A stretch of 64,000 bases of DNA from Niastella populi (GTDB taxonomy: Bacteria > Bacteroidota > Bacteroidia > Chitinophagales > Chitinophagaceae), in assembly GCF_002078015.1 (NCBI RefSeq), contig NZ_LWBP01000024.1:1-64000 (forward strand), written 5' to 3'. Positions 55,231 through 64,000 of this stretch are shown in pieces (the first letter of the stretch is position 1; every line of letters begins with the position of its first letter). The notes beneath the pieces were generated by a model. That model was not told where the DNA came from. It saw nothing but the letters and a program-made list of their open reading frames with translations, and searched no databases. The translations under genes were made by a program, and so were the position numbers.

Positions 55231-56949
55231 ATGAAAAAGATATTCATATACTGCAGCTGTCTGCTATTAGTTGCAACCGGTTGCAATAAGAAACTAAAGG
55301 AGGAACCCAATTCCATTCTGGTACCGGCATTTTTTCAAACCAGCCAGGGCTTGCAGGCCGGTCTCGATGCCGCCTATGGCGGCATGCGCAACTTTTGGGG
55401 CGCACAGGAATTGTTTACCGCTACGGTAATAGGCACCGATGAGTTCATGCGCGGGGTAGACGGCAACAGTGATATTAATTTGTATAGCTATACCTCAACC
55501 CATGGCACCCCTACCACGTTATGGCGGGCTGCCTATGTTTTCATCAATACCTGCAACGGGGTCATCGACAATGCCGATAAAGTTGAGCTGCCTGCCGCTA
55601 CGAAAAACAAGATGGTGGCCGAAGCTAAGTTCCTGCGGGCCAACCTTTATTTTATTCTAGTACAGTTCTGGGGCGATGTTACGTTGAATAGTAATTTTCA
55701 ATCGGAAGCTGTCACATCGGCAAAGCGCGACCCGCTGAAAGATGTATATGATCTTATAGAACAGGACCTGAAAGATGCGATTGCGGTTTTACCTGCAGGC
55801 CCCAAAAGCAATGGCGTGCTGCCCGGTAAAGCAACTGCGGTAGCTGCAAAACATGTACTGGCAAAAGTGTATTTAACCAGGGCCGGTTCGGCGGCAAAAA
55901 AAGCCGATGATTACCAGAACGCATATAACACAGCGGTAGATATCATCGACACCAGGGCGTCGCTTGGCTTGAATTTGGTAGCCGACTTCGGTAAGATCTT
56001 CGCCGAAGGGAACGAGGAGAATGAGGAAGTGCTTTGGAGCGTGCAGCACACAACGAACATCGCTTACAACGGACCGAACAACAGTGGCATTTCAAACTTC
56101 AGTGCCGATAATGTATTGAACCATATGTGGGTTGGCCAATATGAAAAGCGGCCGGGTATGATCCGCAGCACACCGTATGGCCGTCCGTATATCCGTTGCG
56201 TTCCCACGCGCTGGGTAACCGATACGGTGTTTAAAGAAAAAGTGAACGACACCCGTTACAGCAAAACATTTCAAACGGTATGGTATGCCAATAATCCCGA
56301 TCCAAAAGGGTATCCGGTATGGCCCAATCCATTACCGGCCGGCGCCCCTGCAGGCGCGGTTTCCGGTCAGCCGAAATTTAAGTTTGGCGATACCGCTATT
56401 TATATGCCCGGCGTGGATGCAGGCGATGCAGCGATCGCGGCAGCGCCTTACCTGCTGGTGCCGCCGCGTAAGTATGATAATACACTGTCGGCAACCATGA
56501 TGAAATATTTCGATACGAAACGGGCCGATCTCAATTCGCCTTCGGTGCGGCCGGTGATCGCTTTCAGGCTGGCAGAAACTTACCTGATGGCTGCTGAAGC
56601 CGCCTTTATGCTGGGTAATATGACCGATGCAGTGAAATATATAAACGCGGTGCGGGAAAGAGCTGCCTATCCAACGGGCAATGCAGCGGCCATGGATATA
56701 TCGGCGGCTGATCTTTCAATAGATTTTATACTCGATGAACGTACCCGCGAACTGTGCGGTGAAAATGTACGCTGGTGGGACCTCGTGCGTACCGGTAAAT
56801 TATTACAGCGGGTGCGGTTGCATAACAAGGAAGCGGCGGCCAATATCATCGACAGGCATGTGTTACGGCCCATTCCGCAGGCGCAGATCGATGCTACCAC
56901 TACAGGCGATCCGTATAACAATAGTATGTATTTTCCATTATGGAATTAA
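55231..56949 (+). CDS. SusD/RagB-type outer membrane lipoprotein (second)
   Basis: 572 aa. Lipobox LVATGC (Cys18), then NKKLKEEPNS. Typical helices NTCNGVIDNADKVELP, AEAKFLRANLYFILVQFWGDV and, at the C-terminus, FRLAETYLMAAEAAFMLGN and DFILDERTRELCGENVRWWDLVRTGKL. Pairs with the preceding SusC. Confidence 0.94.
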   Translation: MKKIFIYCSCLLLVATGCNKKLKEEPNSILVPAFFQTSQGLQAGLDAAYGGMRNFWGAQELFTATVIGTDEFMRGVDGNSDINLYSYTSTHGTPTTLWRAAYVFINTCNGVIDNADKVELPAATKNKMVAEAKFLRANLYFILVQFWGDVTLNSNFQSEAVTSAKRDPLKDVYDLIEQDLKDAIAVLPAGPKSNGVLPGKATAVAAKHVLAKVYLTRAGSAAKKADDYQNAYNTAVDIIDTRASLGLNLVADFGKIFAEGNEENEEVLWSVQHTTNIAYNGPNNSGISNFSADNVLNHMWVGQYEKRPGMIRSTPYGRPYIRCVPTRWVTDTVFKEKVNDTRYSKTFQTVWYANNPDPKGYPVWPNPLPAGAPAGAVSGQPKFKFGDTAIYMPGVDAGDAAIAAAPYLLVPPRKYDNTLSATMMKYFDTKRADLNSPSVRPVIAFRLAETYLMAAEAAFMLGNMTDAVKYINAVRERAAYPTGNAAAMDISAADLSIDFILDERTRELCGENVRWWDLVRTGKLLQRVRLHNKEAAANIIDRHVLRPIPQAQIDATTTGDPYNNSMYFPLWN

Positions 56950-57092
56950 TCCCTGTTCCCGTGCGTCATTGGCGCGTAAACGTTAGGGCCGAAACAATAC
57001 GGCTGATGGTGAATAAAGTTACCTGTTGACTAGTATAACCGGTTTTGGGGGTACGTCAATAAGAAGAACAAGAACTGTAAAAAACAAGATAC

Positions 57093-58232
57093 ATGAATAG
57101 AACGATCAAATGCCTGTTACTGGCAATTGGCATTGTGCAATTGCCACCCATTATTTGCGAGGCGCAATCAAAGAAAGCAAAGGCGGAGAAATGGCCGGCC
57201 GGTACTTCCCCGCAGGAAGTAGGCAAACGGGTGGCGGAACACTTTGTGGTAACGCCGCACACGAATTTTGGCCGGTCAACCCCACCCAAAGTGATCACGT
57301 ACCCCGAAACCTGCACCTGGTACGGCGCGCTTACGTTCGCCAGGCAAACCGGCGATAAAGAACTGGCGAAAAAACTGGCGCAGCGGTTTGAACCCCTGCT
57401 GGGCGCACAGGATACGCTGATACCCAAACCCGATCATGTCGACTATACCGTGTTCGGCGCAGTACCGCTGGAATTGTACATGCAAACGAAAGATAAACGA
57501 TACCTCCGGTTAGGGCAGGGTATTGCCGATAAACAATGGGGACCGCCCGAAGGACCGCGCGTAAAACCGGAGTCGCATGAATTCTATAACAAAGGCTACA
57601 CCTGGCAAACGCGCATGTGGATAGATGATATGTTCATGATCACCGCCGTGCAGTCACAGGCTTACCGCGCCACCGGTGATAAAAAATACATTGAACGCGC
57701 TGCGAAGGAAATGGTGTTGTACCTCGATTCATTGCAAAGACCCAACGGGTTGTTTTACCATGCGCCCGATGTGCCCTATTTCTGGGGCCGCGGCGATGGC
57801 TGGATGGCGGTTGGTATGGCTGAATTGCTTCGCTCGCTGCCTAAAGACAACCCCAACCGCGAACGCATTATGAAAGGGTACAAAAGCATGATGGCCTCCT
57901 TACTTACCTACCAGGCTGAAAGCGGCATGTGGCGGCAACTGATCGATGATGAGGCATCGTGGCCCGAAACATCCTGCACCGGTATGTTCACCTTTGCCAT
58001 GATCACCGGTGTAAAGAACGGCTGGCTCGATGCTGCCACCTACGGCCCCGCCGCCCGTAAAGGCTGGCTGGCATTGGTCTCATACATCGATGAGCATGCC
58101 GATGTACACGAAGTGTGTGAAGGCACCAATAAAAAGAACGACCGGCAATACTATCTCGATCGTAAACGCAATATCGGCGACCTCCACGGCCAGGCGCCTA
58201 TTTTGTGGTGTGCTACGGCCTGGTTGAGATAG
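57093..58232 (+). CDS. glycoside hydrolase family 105 (unsaturated rhamnogalacturonyl hydrolase)
   Basis: 379 aa with a signal peptide to about residue 24 (ICEAQS). (alpha/alpha)6 barrel. WIDDMFMI (Asp178/Asp179) corresponds to the YteR catalytic Asp region, with GRGDGWMAVGMAELL and EASWPETSCTGMFTFAM as further family motifs. It hydrolyses the delta-4,5-unsaturated galacturonyl residue left by pectate or rhamnogalacturonan lyases. No lyase is in the window, so one is expected beyond it or elsewhere. Confidence 0.9.
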   Translation: MNRTIKCLLLAIGIVQLPPIICEAQSKKAKAEKWPAGTSPQEVGKRVAEHFVVTPHTNFGRSTPPKVITYPETCTWYGALTFARQTGDKELAKKLAQRFEPLLGAQDTLIPKPDHVDYTVFGAVPLELYMQTKDKRYLRLGQGIADKQWGPPEGPRVKPESHEFYNKGYTWQTRMWIDDMFMITAVQSQAYRATGDKKYIERAAKEMVLYLDSLQRPNGLFYHAPDVPYFWGRGDGWMAVGMAELLRSLPKDNPNRERIMKGYKSMMASLLTYQAESGMWRQLIDDEASWPETSCTGMFTFAMITGVKNGWLDAATYGPAARKGWLALVSYIDEHADVHEVCEGTNKKNDRQYYLDRKRNIGDLHGQAPILWCATAWLR

Positions 58233-58281
58233 GGGTTAGTTGATTAGTTGACGAGTTTACTGGTTGACAAGTTGACAAGAT

Positions 58282-58308
58282 GGGTCGCCCTCCGAAGGGC
58301 GGCTCACC
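58282..58308 (+). terminator. hairpin after the GH105 gene
   Basis: GCCCT-CCGA-AGGGC core extended by ggt/acc, similar in sequence to the hairpin at 49337. It is preceded by word repeats ttgattagttgacgag and gttgacaagttgacaag (58236-58280). No T run follows. Confidence 0.45.
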
Positions 58309-58362
58309 TTATTACTAAAGAGAAGCCTCTTACTGATGGCCCACCTAAAACGCGATCGCTTC

Positions 58363-60408
58363 ATGAAAAATACTTTTTGTTTAATAGCATCGATCATATG
58401 CTTTACGGCTTTATCCGCACAACAAACCGACCTGCCGGCACAGCACGACCGCTGGAAGATAATGCCCGATGGCAGTATTGAATGGACAATTGATAACCGC
58501 CTGCCGCATAACGAGCATTTGGAAATGAGCGGTGAAAAAGTGGCGTTGTGGGTACAGTACGGGGTGAATGAGAACGGGCAGTCGGCTGTAAACCGCACCA
58601 TGGTATTTCCCACCTTCCGCCTGTTACCCGTGCGCACCATTGCCAGTATGATGTACAACGTTACAGATGACGAACTACCCAGGTTCCTGGTCAACGACAA
58701 ATTGTTAAAGGCCGGCGTATACAATGCTGCTGCCGTAACCGGCCTGCCTGAAAAAGTGACCGGCATAAGGCAAAAAGGAATTTTACAGATCAGAAGCGAA
58801 ATAGGGAAAGACCGGACTTTACTGTTACAACGTACCCTTTTCCCTTCAACAGATAAACCCGTGGCCATTGAAAAATGGGTCTTCACCAATGCAGGAAAAC
58901 AACCGGTAAAAATTGAAATGGAATACCTGTACAGGGAAACAAAACCGGCAATGGCGCGAACTACGCCTGTGCAACACCGCTTTGTTGTCTCTACCCTGAA
59001 TGAAGGCCTGAGAACCGTGGCGCCGGGCGATTCCGTGCAATTCGCCATACTTTATCAGGCGCTCAATAAGAACAACCCGCTGGCCACTATCGACGTTAAC
59101 CACGAACTCGACGCCAGGCAGGGAAGGTTGTCGAACATTGTATCCCTCATGCAGCTGGAAACGCCAGACCCCGTTCTGAATACGGCATTTGCCTTTGCGA
59201 AAATGCGGGCAACGGAAAGTATTTATAAAACAAAGGGCGGTTATTTACACGGGCCGGGCGGATTGCGATATTACGCTGCTATCTGGGCGAATGACCAGGC
59301 TGAATACATTAACCCTTTCTTTGCCATGCTGGGCGATGAGGTGGGAAACCAGTCGGCCATGAATGCTTACCGGTGGTTTGCCCGGTATATGAACGATGAA
59401 TATAAACCCATTCCCAGTTCCATAATCGCCGAAGGCGATGCTACCTGGCATGGCGCCAAAGACAGGGGCGATATGGCTATGATAGCCTATGGGGCCGGCC
59501 GTTATGCATTGACGTATGGTAATATAGATTCGGCAAAAGTATTGTGGCCGCTTATTGAATGGTGCCTCGAGTATGAGAATAGAAAACTGAACGAACATGG
59601 CGTAGTGGCCAGTAATAGCGATGAACTGGAAGGACGCTTCCCCGCCGGTAAAGCCAACCTGAATACCAGCATCCTGTATTACGATGCGCTCAGGTCTGCG
59701 GTTATGTTGGGTAAATTATTATCGGTTCCCAAAACACAAACAGAAAAATATGCAAAGCAGGCGCAGGCAATGCGAATGAACATCGATAAATTCTTTGGCG
59801 CCACCGTGGAAGGGTTCAATACCTATAGGTACTATGAAGGTAATGACACGTTAAGGGCCTGGATCTGCTCTCCATTGATCGTAGATATCTTCGACAGGAA
59901 AGCAGGCACCATCGCGGCTTTGTTCTCTCCGCGTTTATGGACGGCAGACGGCCTCGCTTCCCTGGCCGGCAACACTACTTTCTGGGACCGCTCCACATTA
60001 TATGCATTGCGTGGCGTGCTGGCTGCCGGTGAAACGGAAAAGGCGATGACCTTCCTGCGTTATTATTCGCAAAGAAGGTTGTTGGGTGAACATGTGCCTT
60101 ATGCCGTGGAAGCATACCCTGAAGGAAACCAGCGGCATTTGTCGGCCGAGAGTGGTTTGTATTGCAGGATCTATACGGAAGGGTTGTTTGGCATTCGCCC
60201 CACAGGCTTCAACGGTTTCGATTGTACGCCGCGGTTACCCAATGGCTGGAACCGGATGGCATTGCGCAATTTGCATTCATTTGGGAATGTGTTCGATATA
60301 GTGGTGAGCAGGGCCGGCGCCGGCAGGCTGAATATTAGCATAAAAAAAGATGGCAAAGAGAAAAACTATTTAATAAAAGAAGGCGCCACACAAAAGGTCC
60401 TGCTTTAG
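58363..60408 (+). CDS. six-hairpin glycosidase-like secreted protein
   Basis: 681 aa from the ATG at 58363, which starts the signal peptide (MKNTFCLIASIICFTALSAQ); the frame extends 9 codons further. N-terminal beta-sandwich (about 20-250), then an (alpha/alpha)6-toroid-like domain (about 260-600) with GGLRYYAAIWANDQAEY and SSIIAEGDATWHGAKDRGD, which carry candidate acid residues, and a C-terminal beta domain. The fold is like GH78/GH63-type enzymes, but I cannot assign a CAZy family. Position in the locus suggests action on pectin side chains or rhamnose units. Confidence 0.75.
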   Translation: MKNTFCLIASIICFTALSAQQTDLPAQHDRWKIMPDGSIEWTIDNRLPHNEHLEMSGEKVALWVQYGVNENGQSAVNRTMVFPTFRLLPVRTIASMMYNVTDDELPRFLVNDKLLKAGVYNAAAVTGLPEKVTGIRQKGILQIRSEIGKDRTLLLQRTLFPSTDKPVAIEKWVFTNAGKQPVKIEMEYLYRETKPAMARTTPVQHRFVVSTLNEGLRTVAPGDSVQFAILYQALNKNNPLATIDVNHELDARQGRLSNIVSLMQLETPDPVLNTAFAFAKMRATESIYKTKGGYLHGPGGLRYYAAIWANDQAEYINPFFAMLGDEVGNQSAMNAYRWFARYMNDEYKPIPSSIIAEGDATWHGAKDRGDMAMIAYGAGRYALTYGNIDSAKVLWPLIEWCLEYENRKLNEHGVVASNSDELEGRFPAGKANLNTSILYYDALRSAVMLGKLLSVPKTQTEKYAKQAQAMRMNIDKFFGATVEGFNTYRYYEGNDTLRAWICSPLIVDIFDRKAGTIAALFSPRLWTADGLASLAGNTTFWDRSTLYALRGVLAAGETEKAMTFLRYYSQRRLLGEHVPYAVEAYPEGNQRHLSAESGLYCRIYTEGLFGIRPTGFNGFDCTPRLPNGWNRMALRNLHSFGNVFDIVVSRAGAGRLNISIKKDGKEKNYLIKEGATQKVLL

Positions 60409-60427
60409 CTGTTCCAATTGATTGTAA

Positions 60428-60470
60428 AAGGCCTGTAAGGGTCGATCGCCGATCGACCCTTACAGGCCTT
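60428..60470. terminator. perfect 21-bp-arm palindrome at the end of the locus
   Basis: Arms 60428-60448 and 60450-60470 are perfect reverse complements around one central base; key parts are AAGGCCTGTAAGGG and CCCTTACAGGCCTT. It lies 20 bp after the last stop codon. Followed by cgctatttta, a weak T tract. Either a terminator or a palindromic repeat of REP type. Confidence 0.75.
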
Positions 60471-60594
60471 CGCTATTTTACGCCGGCAGCCCATGCCGGT
60501 TTCAATGTTGTTGCCATTATTTCGGTCAGCACATTTTTAAGGGCAGCCCGGGGTGCTATATTTTTATAGCATATATCCTTATCTGCAATAATAT

Positions 60595-60602
60595 TATTTT
60601 TG
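60595..60602 (+). promoter_or_regulatory. -7 promoter element of the sigma-factor gene
   Basis: TATTTTTG, an exact TAnnTTTG match 44 bp before the ATG at 60647. Confidence 0.45.
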
Positions 60603-60646
60603 CAGGGTAACCAGCATTAGCCCGGCCGCGTTTCGCCTTGCACAAT

Positions 60647-61240
60647 ATGGATTATCAACAGCTAAGTGATGCACAATTGCTTGAATCGATCAGAGGGAAT
60701 GATACCACTGCTTTTAAGGTCCTGTACGACAAGTATTGGGAAGAGCTGTACATAAAAGCCTGCAAACGTGTGGATAAAGATGAAGCGAAAGACATGGTGC
60801 AGGAAGTAATGACCACTTTGTGGCGCCGCCGCAACGATGTGATTGTGCATGACGACGGTCAAATTGCCCGTTATCTTCATACTGCCATTAAATACCGCGT
60901 GATCAGTCATTACGCTTATTCCGCCAACGAGGTCCCCAATAGCGATCTGTTCGATGCATTGAACAGCCAGGAATTTGCAAATGCACTTGAAACGAAGGAG
61001 TTAAGTGAACTGCTTGAACAGGAGATCAGCCGTCTGCCGCCGCGGATGCAACAGATCTTCAGAATGAGCAGGGAAGATGACTTCTCCATCACTGATATTG
61101 CGCGCCAACTCAGTTTGTCGGAACAAACCATTAAGAACCAACTGACCGAGGCGCTGAAAAGGATCAGGGAATCCATTAAACAAAACGATTACGGCGACTG
61201 GGTTTTTGTTTTTATCCTTTTACACTACGCTTCTCATTAA
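60647..61240 (+). CDS. ECF-type RNA polymerase sigma factor
   Basis: 197 aa from the ATG at 60647; a TTG at 60638 would add three residues. Region 2: AFKVLYDKYWEELYIKACK, KDEAKDMVQEVMTTLWRRR. Region 4: LPPRMQQIFRMSREDDFS, ITDIARQLSLSEQTIKNQL. Of the Bacteroidota sigma-70 family that works with FecR-like anti-sigma factors and STN-containing receptors. The FecR gene follows on the same strand. Confidence 0.93.
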   Translation: MDYQQLSDAQLLESIRGNDTTAFKVLYDKYWEELYIKACKRVDKDEAKDMVQEVMTTLWRRRNDVIVHDDGQIARYLHTAIKYRVISHYAYSANEVPNSDLFDALNSQEFANALETKELSELLEQEISRLPPRMQQIFRMSREDDFSITDIARQLSLSEQTIKNQLTEALKRIRESIKQNDYGDWVFVFILLHYASH

Positions 61241-61375
61241 CCGCTATCTATCCTCATTTTAACAGTGCTAAAGAATATTAGCACCGCATCCCTGTCTCAT
61301 GCAGATAAGGGCCGGAAATTTTTTTTTAAATGCTATAGTACCAGAACACCTTTTTTCGGATACATAATTAAACAG

Positions 61376-62326
61376 ATGGCTTTGAACGGAGAAAATATCA
61401 AAAGGATCTTCAAAAAATACCTGCTTGGCAGTACCAGTGCAGAAGAAAGATCGGCGATCGATAATTGGTACCGGTCGCTCGAAAATATAACGCCTGTAAA
61501 CCTTTCTGACCAGGATCGGGAAGCCACAAAACAGGAGATCTGGGAAAGCATAGTGCCGGCACTTGTAATAGAAAGAAAAGCGCGGGTAATACCGGTGTGG
61601 CTGAAAGCAGCTTCCTGGGCCGCGGTAATCGCAGGCATCTGTGTGGCCACTTTTCTTTTTATAAAACCGGCAAAGCAGGGTGCGCTTACTTATAAAACCG
61701 TGACCACAAAAAACGGGGAAAGAAGGGAAGTGACCATTCACGACGGTACCCGCCTTACCCTGAATGCCGGTACCACCTTGCGTGTGTACGATGATTTTTC
61801 GAAAGAGCGCAGGATCGACCTGGTAGATGGCGAAGTATTCTTTGAAGTAAAACGGGATGAGCGCAAACCGTTCAGGGTCCACAGCAACGATCTCACTATT
61901 TCCGTACTTGGTACCTCGTTCGATGTATCGGCTTATACGGCCATGAAAAAGATCAGCGTAGGCGTTGTAACCGGTAAAGTTGGTGTAACAAGAGATACGG
62001 CTACCCTGGACGTACTTACAAAAACCAGGCAGCTCAATTATAATACGGAAACACACGCTTATACTACCGGCACTACCGATGCATTGCTGCTGGCCTGGCG
62101 CGAGGGCAGGGTGGTGTTGAACGACCTGTCGTTCCCCGAAATGGCGGTACTGATGAAAAAGAATTTTGACATCGAAGTGCAAACGAACGACAGCCGCATT
62201 GAAAAAACAAAATATACCACAGAACTGCCTGCTTCCATGGCTGCTGCCGACGCCGTAGAGGTACTGGCCGCCATTCATCAACTGAAAGTTCAAAAAACAG
62301 ACGACCATACTTTTTTATTTAAATAA
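61376..62326 (+). CDS. FecR-family anti-sigma factor
   Basis: 316 aa from the ATG at 61376 (MALNGENIKRIFKKYLLG); the frame extends to a GTG at 61265 but homology starts here. N-terminal cytoplasmic anti-sigma region, one membrane helix (about 77-96, AASWAAVIAGICVATFLFI), the periplasmic FecR domain (VTTKNGERREVTIHDGTRLTLNAG, GEVFFEVKRDERKPFRVH) and a C-terminal DUF4974 domain (LNDLSFPEMAVLMKKNFDIE). It holds the sigma factor until the receptor signals. Confidence 0.92.
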   Translation: MALNGENIKRIFKKYLLGSTSAEERSAIDNWYRSLENITPVNLSDQDREATKQEIWESIVPALVIERKARVIPVWLKAASWAAVIAGICVATFLFIKPAKQGALTYKTVTTKNGERREVTIHDGTRLTLNAGTTLRVYDDFSKERRIDLVDGEVFFEVKRDERKPFRVHSNDLTISVLGTSFDVSAYTAMKKISVGVVTGKVGVTRDTATLDVLTKTRQLNYNTETHAYTTGTTDALLLAWREGRVVLNDLSFPEMAVLMKKNFDIEVQTNDSRIEKTKYTTELPASMAAADAVEVLAAIHQLKVQKTDDHTFLFK

Positions 62327-62365
62327 CGAGAGCCCTGATTTTCAATTAACCAAATTAAAAGCTGT

Positions 62366-64000
62366 ATGAAACAACTGCTTGCCATTGAAAAGAGAAAAAG
62401 GCGTATTCCTTTATGGCTTTTTCTTTTTCTAATTCCGTTTTCTTCGCTGAACCTGCTTGCGTATACAGGGGAAAGCCAGATCCTTAAAAAAACCAATGTA
62501 ACCGTTCAGTTCAGGGGCGGCTCCCTCGATGCCGCCATCAGTGAACTGCAGAAAGCCTCGCGAGTTGCCTTTGCTTACGACAGGCAAATACTGAGCCGGT
62601 ACAAGATCGGGCCCTTCGAGGTTCGAAAAGAAAATCTTGAAAGCGTTTTGCAAAAGCTATTGCGGAACAAACCCCTTGATTATTCGGAGGTGAACCGGGT
62701 GGTGGTGATCACCAAAAAACAGGAAGAGCTGATCCATCAGACCGCTGCTGTTACCACAAAAGAAGAAATAATGGTAAGCGGGTTGATCACTGATGAGAAC
62801 CGGCTGCCCATGGCCGGGGTGAACGTCACCGTTAAAGGTACGCTCACCATGACCTCAACCGATGCAAAGGGCCGGTATAAGATACTGGCAGAATCACCAC
62901 AAACAGTGCTGGTGATAAGTTACGTTGGCTATGCTACAGAAGAAATTACAGTGGGCGACAGATCAACCATCGATCTGCAGATGAAACCGGGCGTAGGTAA
63001 AGACCTGGCCGAAATAGCGGTGGTGGGTTTTGGTTCAAAACAAAAAAAGATCAGCCTGGTGGGCGCACAGTCTACCGTAAAAGTAGAAGAACTGCACCAG
63101 CCGGTAGCCAATGTAAGCACCATGCTGGCGGGCCGCGTATCGGGCGTAGTGGGCGTGCAGCGTTCGGGTGAGCCCGGCAAAAGCAGCGCCGATATCTGGA
63201 TCAGGGGTATTGCCACCAGCTTCGGTAACTCCTCTTCTCCTTTGATATTGGTTGATGGGGTAGAACGCGATATCAATACCATCGACCCCGAAGACATAGA
63301 GTCCTTTACCATTCTCAAAGACGCTGCCGGTACCGCCGTATATGGTGTACGTGGCGCCAATGGCGTTATATTCATAAAAACAAAAGCCGGTAAGGTGGGT
63401 AAACCCCAGATCTACTTCGATTATAGCGAAGGGGTGAACACATTTACAAGGAAACCTGAAATGCTGGGCGGTATCGATTATATGAAACTGGCCAACGAAG
63501 CATTGACCACCCGCAACCAGGCGCCCATGTTTACCCAGGAATACATCGATAAAACCGCATCGGGCCTCGACCCCATGGTATACCCGAATGTTGACTGGAT
63601 AGACGCCGTTTTCAATAAATCAGGCCATACCCGTAAGGCCAACCTCAATGTGAGCGGCGGGGTCGACAATGCACAATATTATGTGTCCCTTGCCTATTTT
63701 GGCGAGAGCAGCTTTTTGAAGACCGATGACATGGCGCAGTACAATAGCAAACTGCATTACGACCGGTATAACGTAACCACCAAGTTGAATATGAAGCTTA
63801 CAAATACCACTAAAGCCGAAATAGGCGTAATGGGGTATTTTTCAACAAGGAACGCGCCGTATGAAGATCCTTCCACCATTTTTGCCAGCGCTATGGCGGC
63901 AACGCCTGTCATGTACCCGATCATGTACCCGGGCGGTATTGTGCCTGGTATAACCTCCAATGGCGCTTCTATTAACCCGTATGCACAACTGACACGCTTC
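62366..64000 (+). CDS. SusC-type TonB-dependent receptor with STN domain (partial, runs off the window)
   Basis: 545 codons open to the window end. Signal region to about residue 35. The STN (secretin/TonB short N-terminal) domain (about 45-118) reads NVTVQFRGGSLDAAISELQ and AFAYDRQILSRY. A CarboxypepD_reg-like domain (about 132-210; VSGLITDENRLPMAGVNV) and the plug (IAVVGFGSKQKKISLVGA, AVYGVRGANGVIFIKTK) follow, and the barrel begins. The STN domain allows signalling to the FecR protein 39 bp upstream. This is the transducing receptor of a sigma/anti-sigma-controlled uptake system; its SusD partner should follow beyond 64000. Confidence 0.93.
   Translation, partial: MKQLLAIEKRKRRIPLWLFLFLIPFSSLNLLAYTGESQILKKTNVTVQFRGGSLDAAISELQKASRVAFAYDRQILSRYKIGPFEVRKENLESVLQKLLRNKPLDYSEVNRVVVITKKQEELIHQTAAVTTKEEIMVSGLITDENRLPMAGVNVTVKGTLTMTSTDAKGRYKILAESPQTVLVISYVGYATEEITVGDRSTIDLQMKPGVGKDLAEIAVVGFGSKQKKISLVGAQSTVKVEELHQPVANVSTMLAGRVSGVVGVQRSGEPGKSSADIWIRGIATSFGNSSSPLILVDGVERDINTIDPEDIESFTILKDAAGTAVYGVRGANGVIFIKTKAGKVGKPQIYFDYSEGVNTFTRKPEMLGGIDYMKLANEALTTRNQAPMFTQEYIDKTASGLDPMVYPNVDWIDAVFNKSGHTRKANLNVSGGVDNAQYYVSLAYFGESSFLKTDDMAQYNSKLHYDRYNVTTKLNMKLTNTTKAEIGVMGYFSTRNAPYEDPSTIFASAMAATPVMYPIMYPGGIVPGITSNGASINPYAQLTRF

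Noticed and set aside
61268-62308. 346-codon minus-strand frame inside fecR
   Set aside because: Antisense to a complete FecR protein; no family features despite the length.

Overview
The window reads as chromosomal DNA of a Bacteroidota member, most likely Chitinophagaceae (Niastella/Chitinophaga-like). This rests on SusC/SusD pairs, type IX secretion sorting domains, TAnnTTTG promoter elements, a mitochondrial-type citrate synthase, a hybrid sensor with a periplasmic propeller, and GC-moderate genes separated by intergenic 'word' repeats. The family placement is inference; no rRNA is present. No transposase, integrase, CRISPR array or prophage was seen.

Layout. 1-660: array of 134-bp tandem repeats. 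733-4687: a same-strand run pepP, four-helix bundle gene, pssA, purS, a second (frameshifted) four-helix bundle gene, rsmI. 4890-10404: PepSY-like secreted protein, M1 peptidase, orphan NarL-type regulator, rsmG and a glycosyltransferase. 10807-17596: tgt, sialidase lipoprotein, secreted esterase, LptF/G permease, citrate synthase. 17996-29826: small hypothetical lipoproteins and membrane proteins, a SNF2 helicase, an ADP-ribosylglycohydrolase, a tRNA-Ala(GGC), hydrolases and a second aminopeptidase P. 29929-33842: two secreted surface proteins. 34255-37764: an SOS-mutagenesis operon (umuD', umuC, unknown gene, SRAP) divergent from a small HTH gene. 38208-60408: a pectin-type polysaccharide utilisation locus (hybrid sensor, two SusC/D pairs, accessory lipoproteins, GH28, GH105, six-hairpin glycosidase). 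60647-64000: ECF sigma, FecR anti-sigma and an STN-containing SusC receptor that runs off the window, the start of a second uptake locus.

Two observations stand out. First, several intergenic spaces hold short elements whose two ends are inverted copies of each other, built from short repeated words. The word differs from locus to locus but matches between the two ends of the same locus. Two of these elements carry a gene of the 23S rRNA intervening-sequence (S23/IVP, Avd-related) four-helix bundle family, and at least three others carry no gene. They resemble 23S rRNA intervening sequences placed between protein genes. Second, the umuD gene starts exactly where E. coli UmuD is cut to make UmuD', and the residue aligned with the catalytic lysine is arginine. 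It appears to encode an already mature UmuD', with a pair of 17-bp palindromic operators over its promoter.

How the genes work together: the central locus would bind and import pectin fragments (SusC/D), trim them in the periplasm or at the surface (GH28, GH105, six-hairpin enzyme) and sense them through the hybrid kinase. The SOS operon would give damage-induced translesion synthesis with abasic-site protection by SRAP. The remaining genes are mostly housekeeping.
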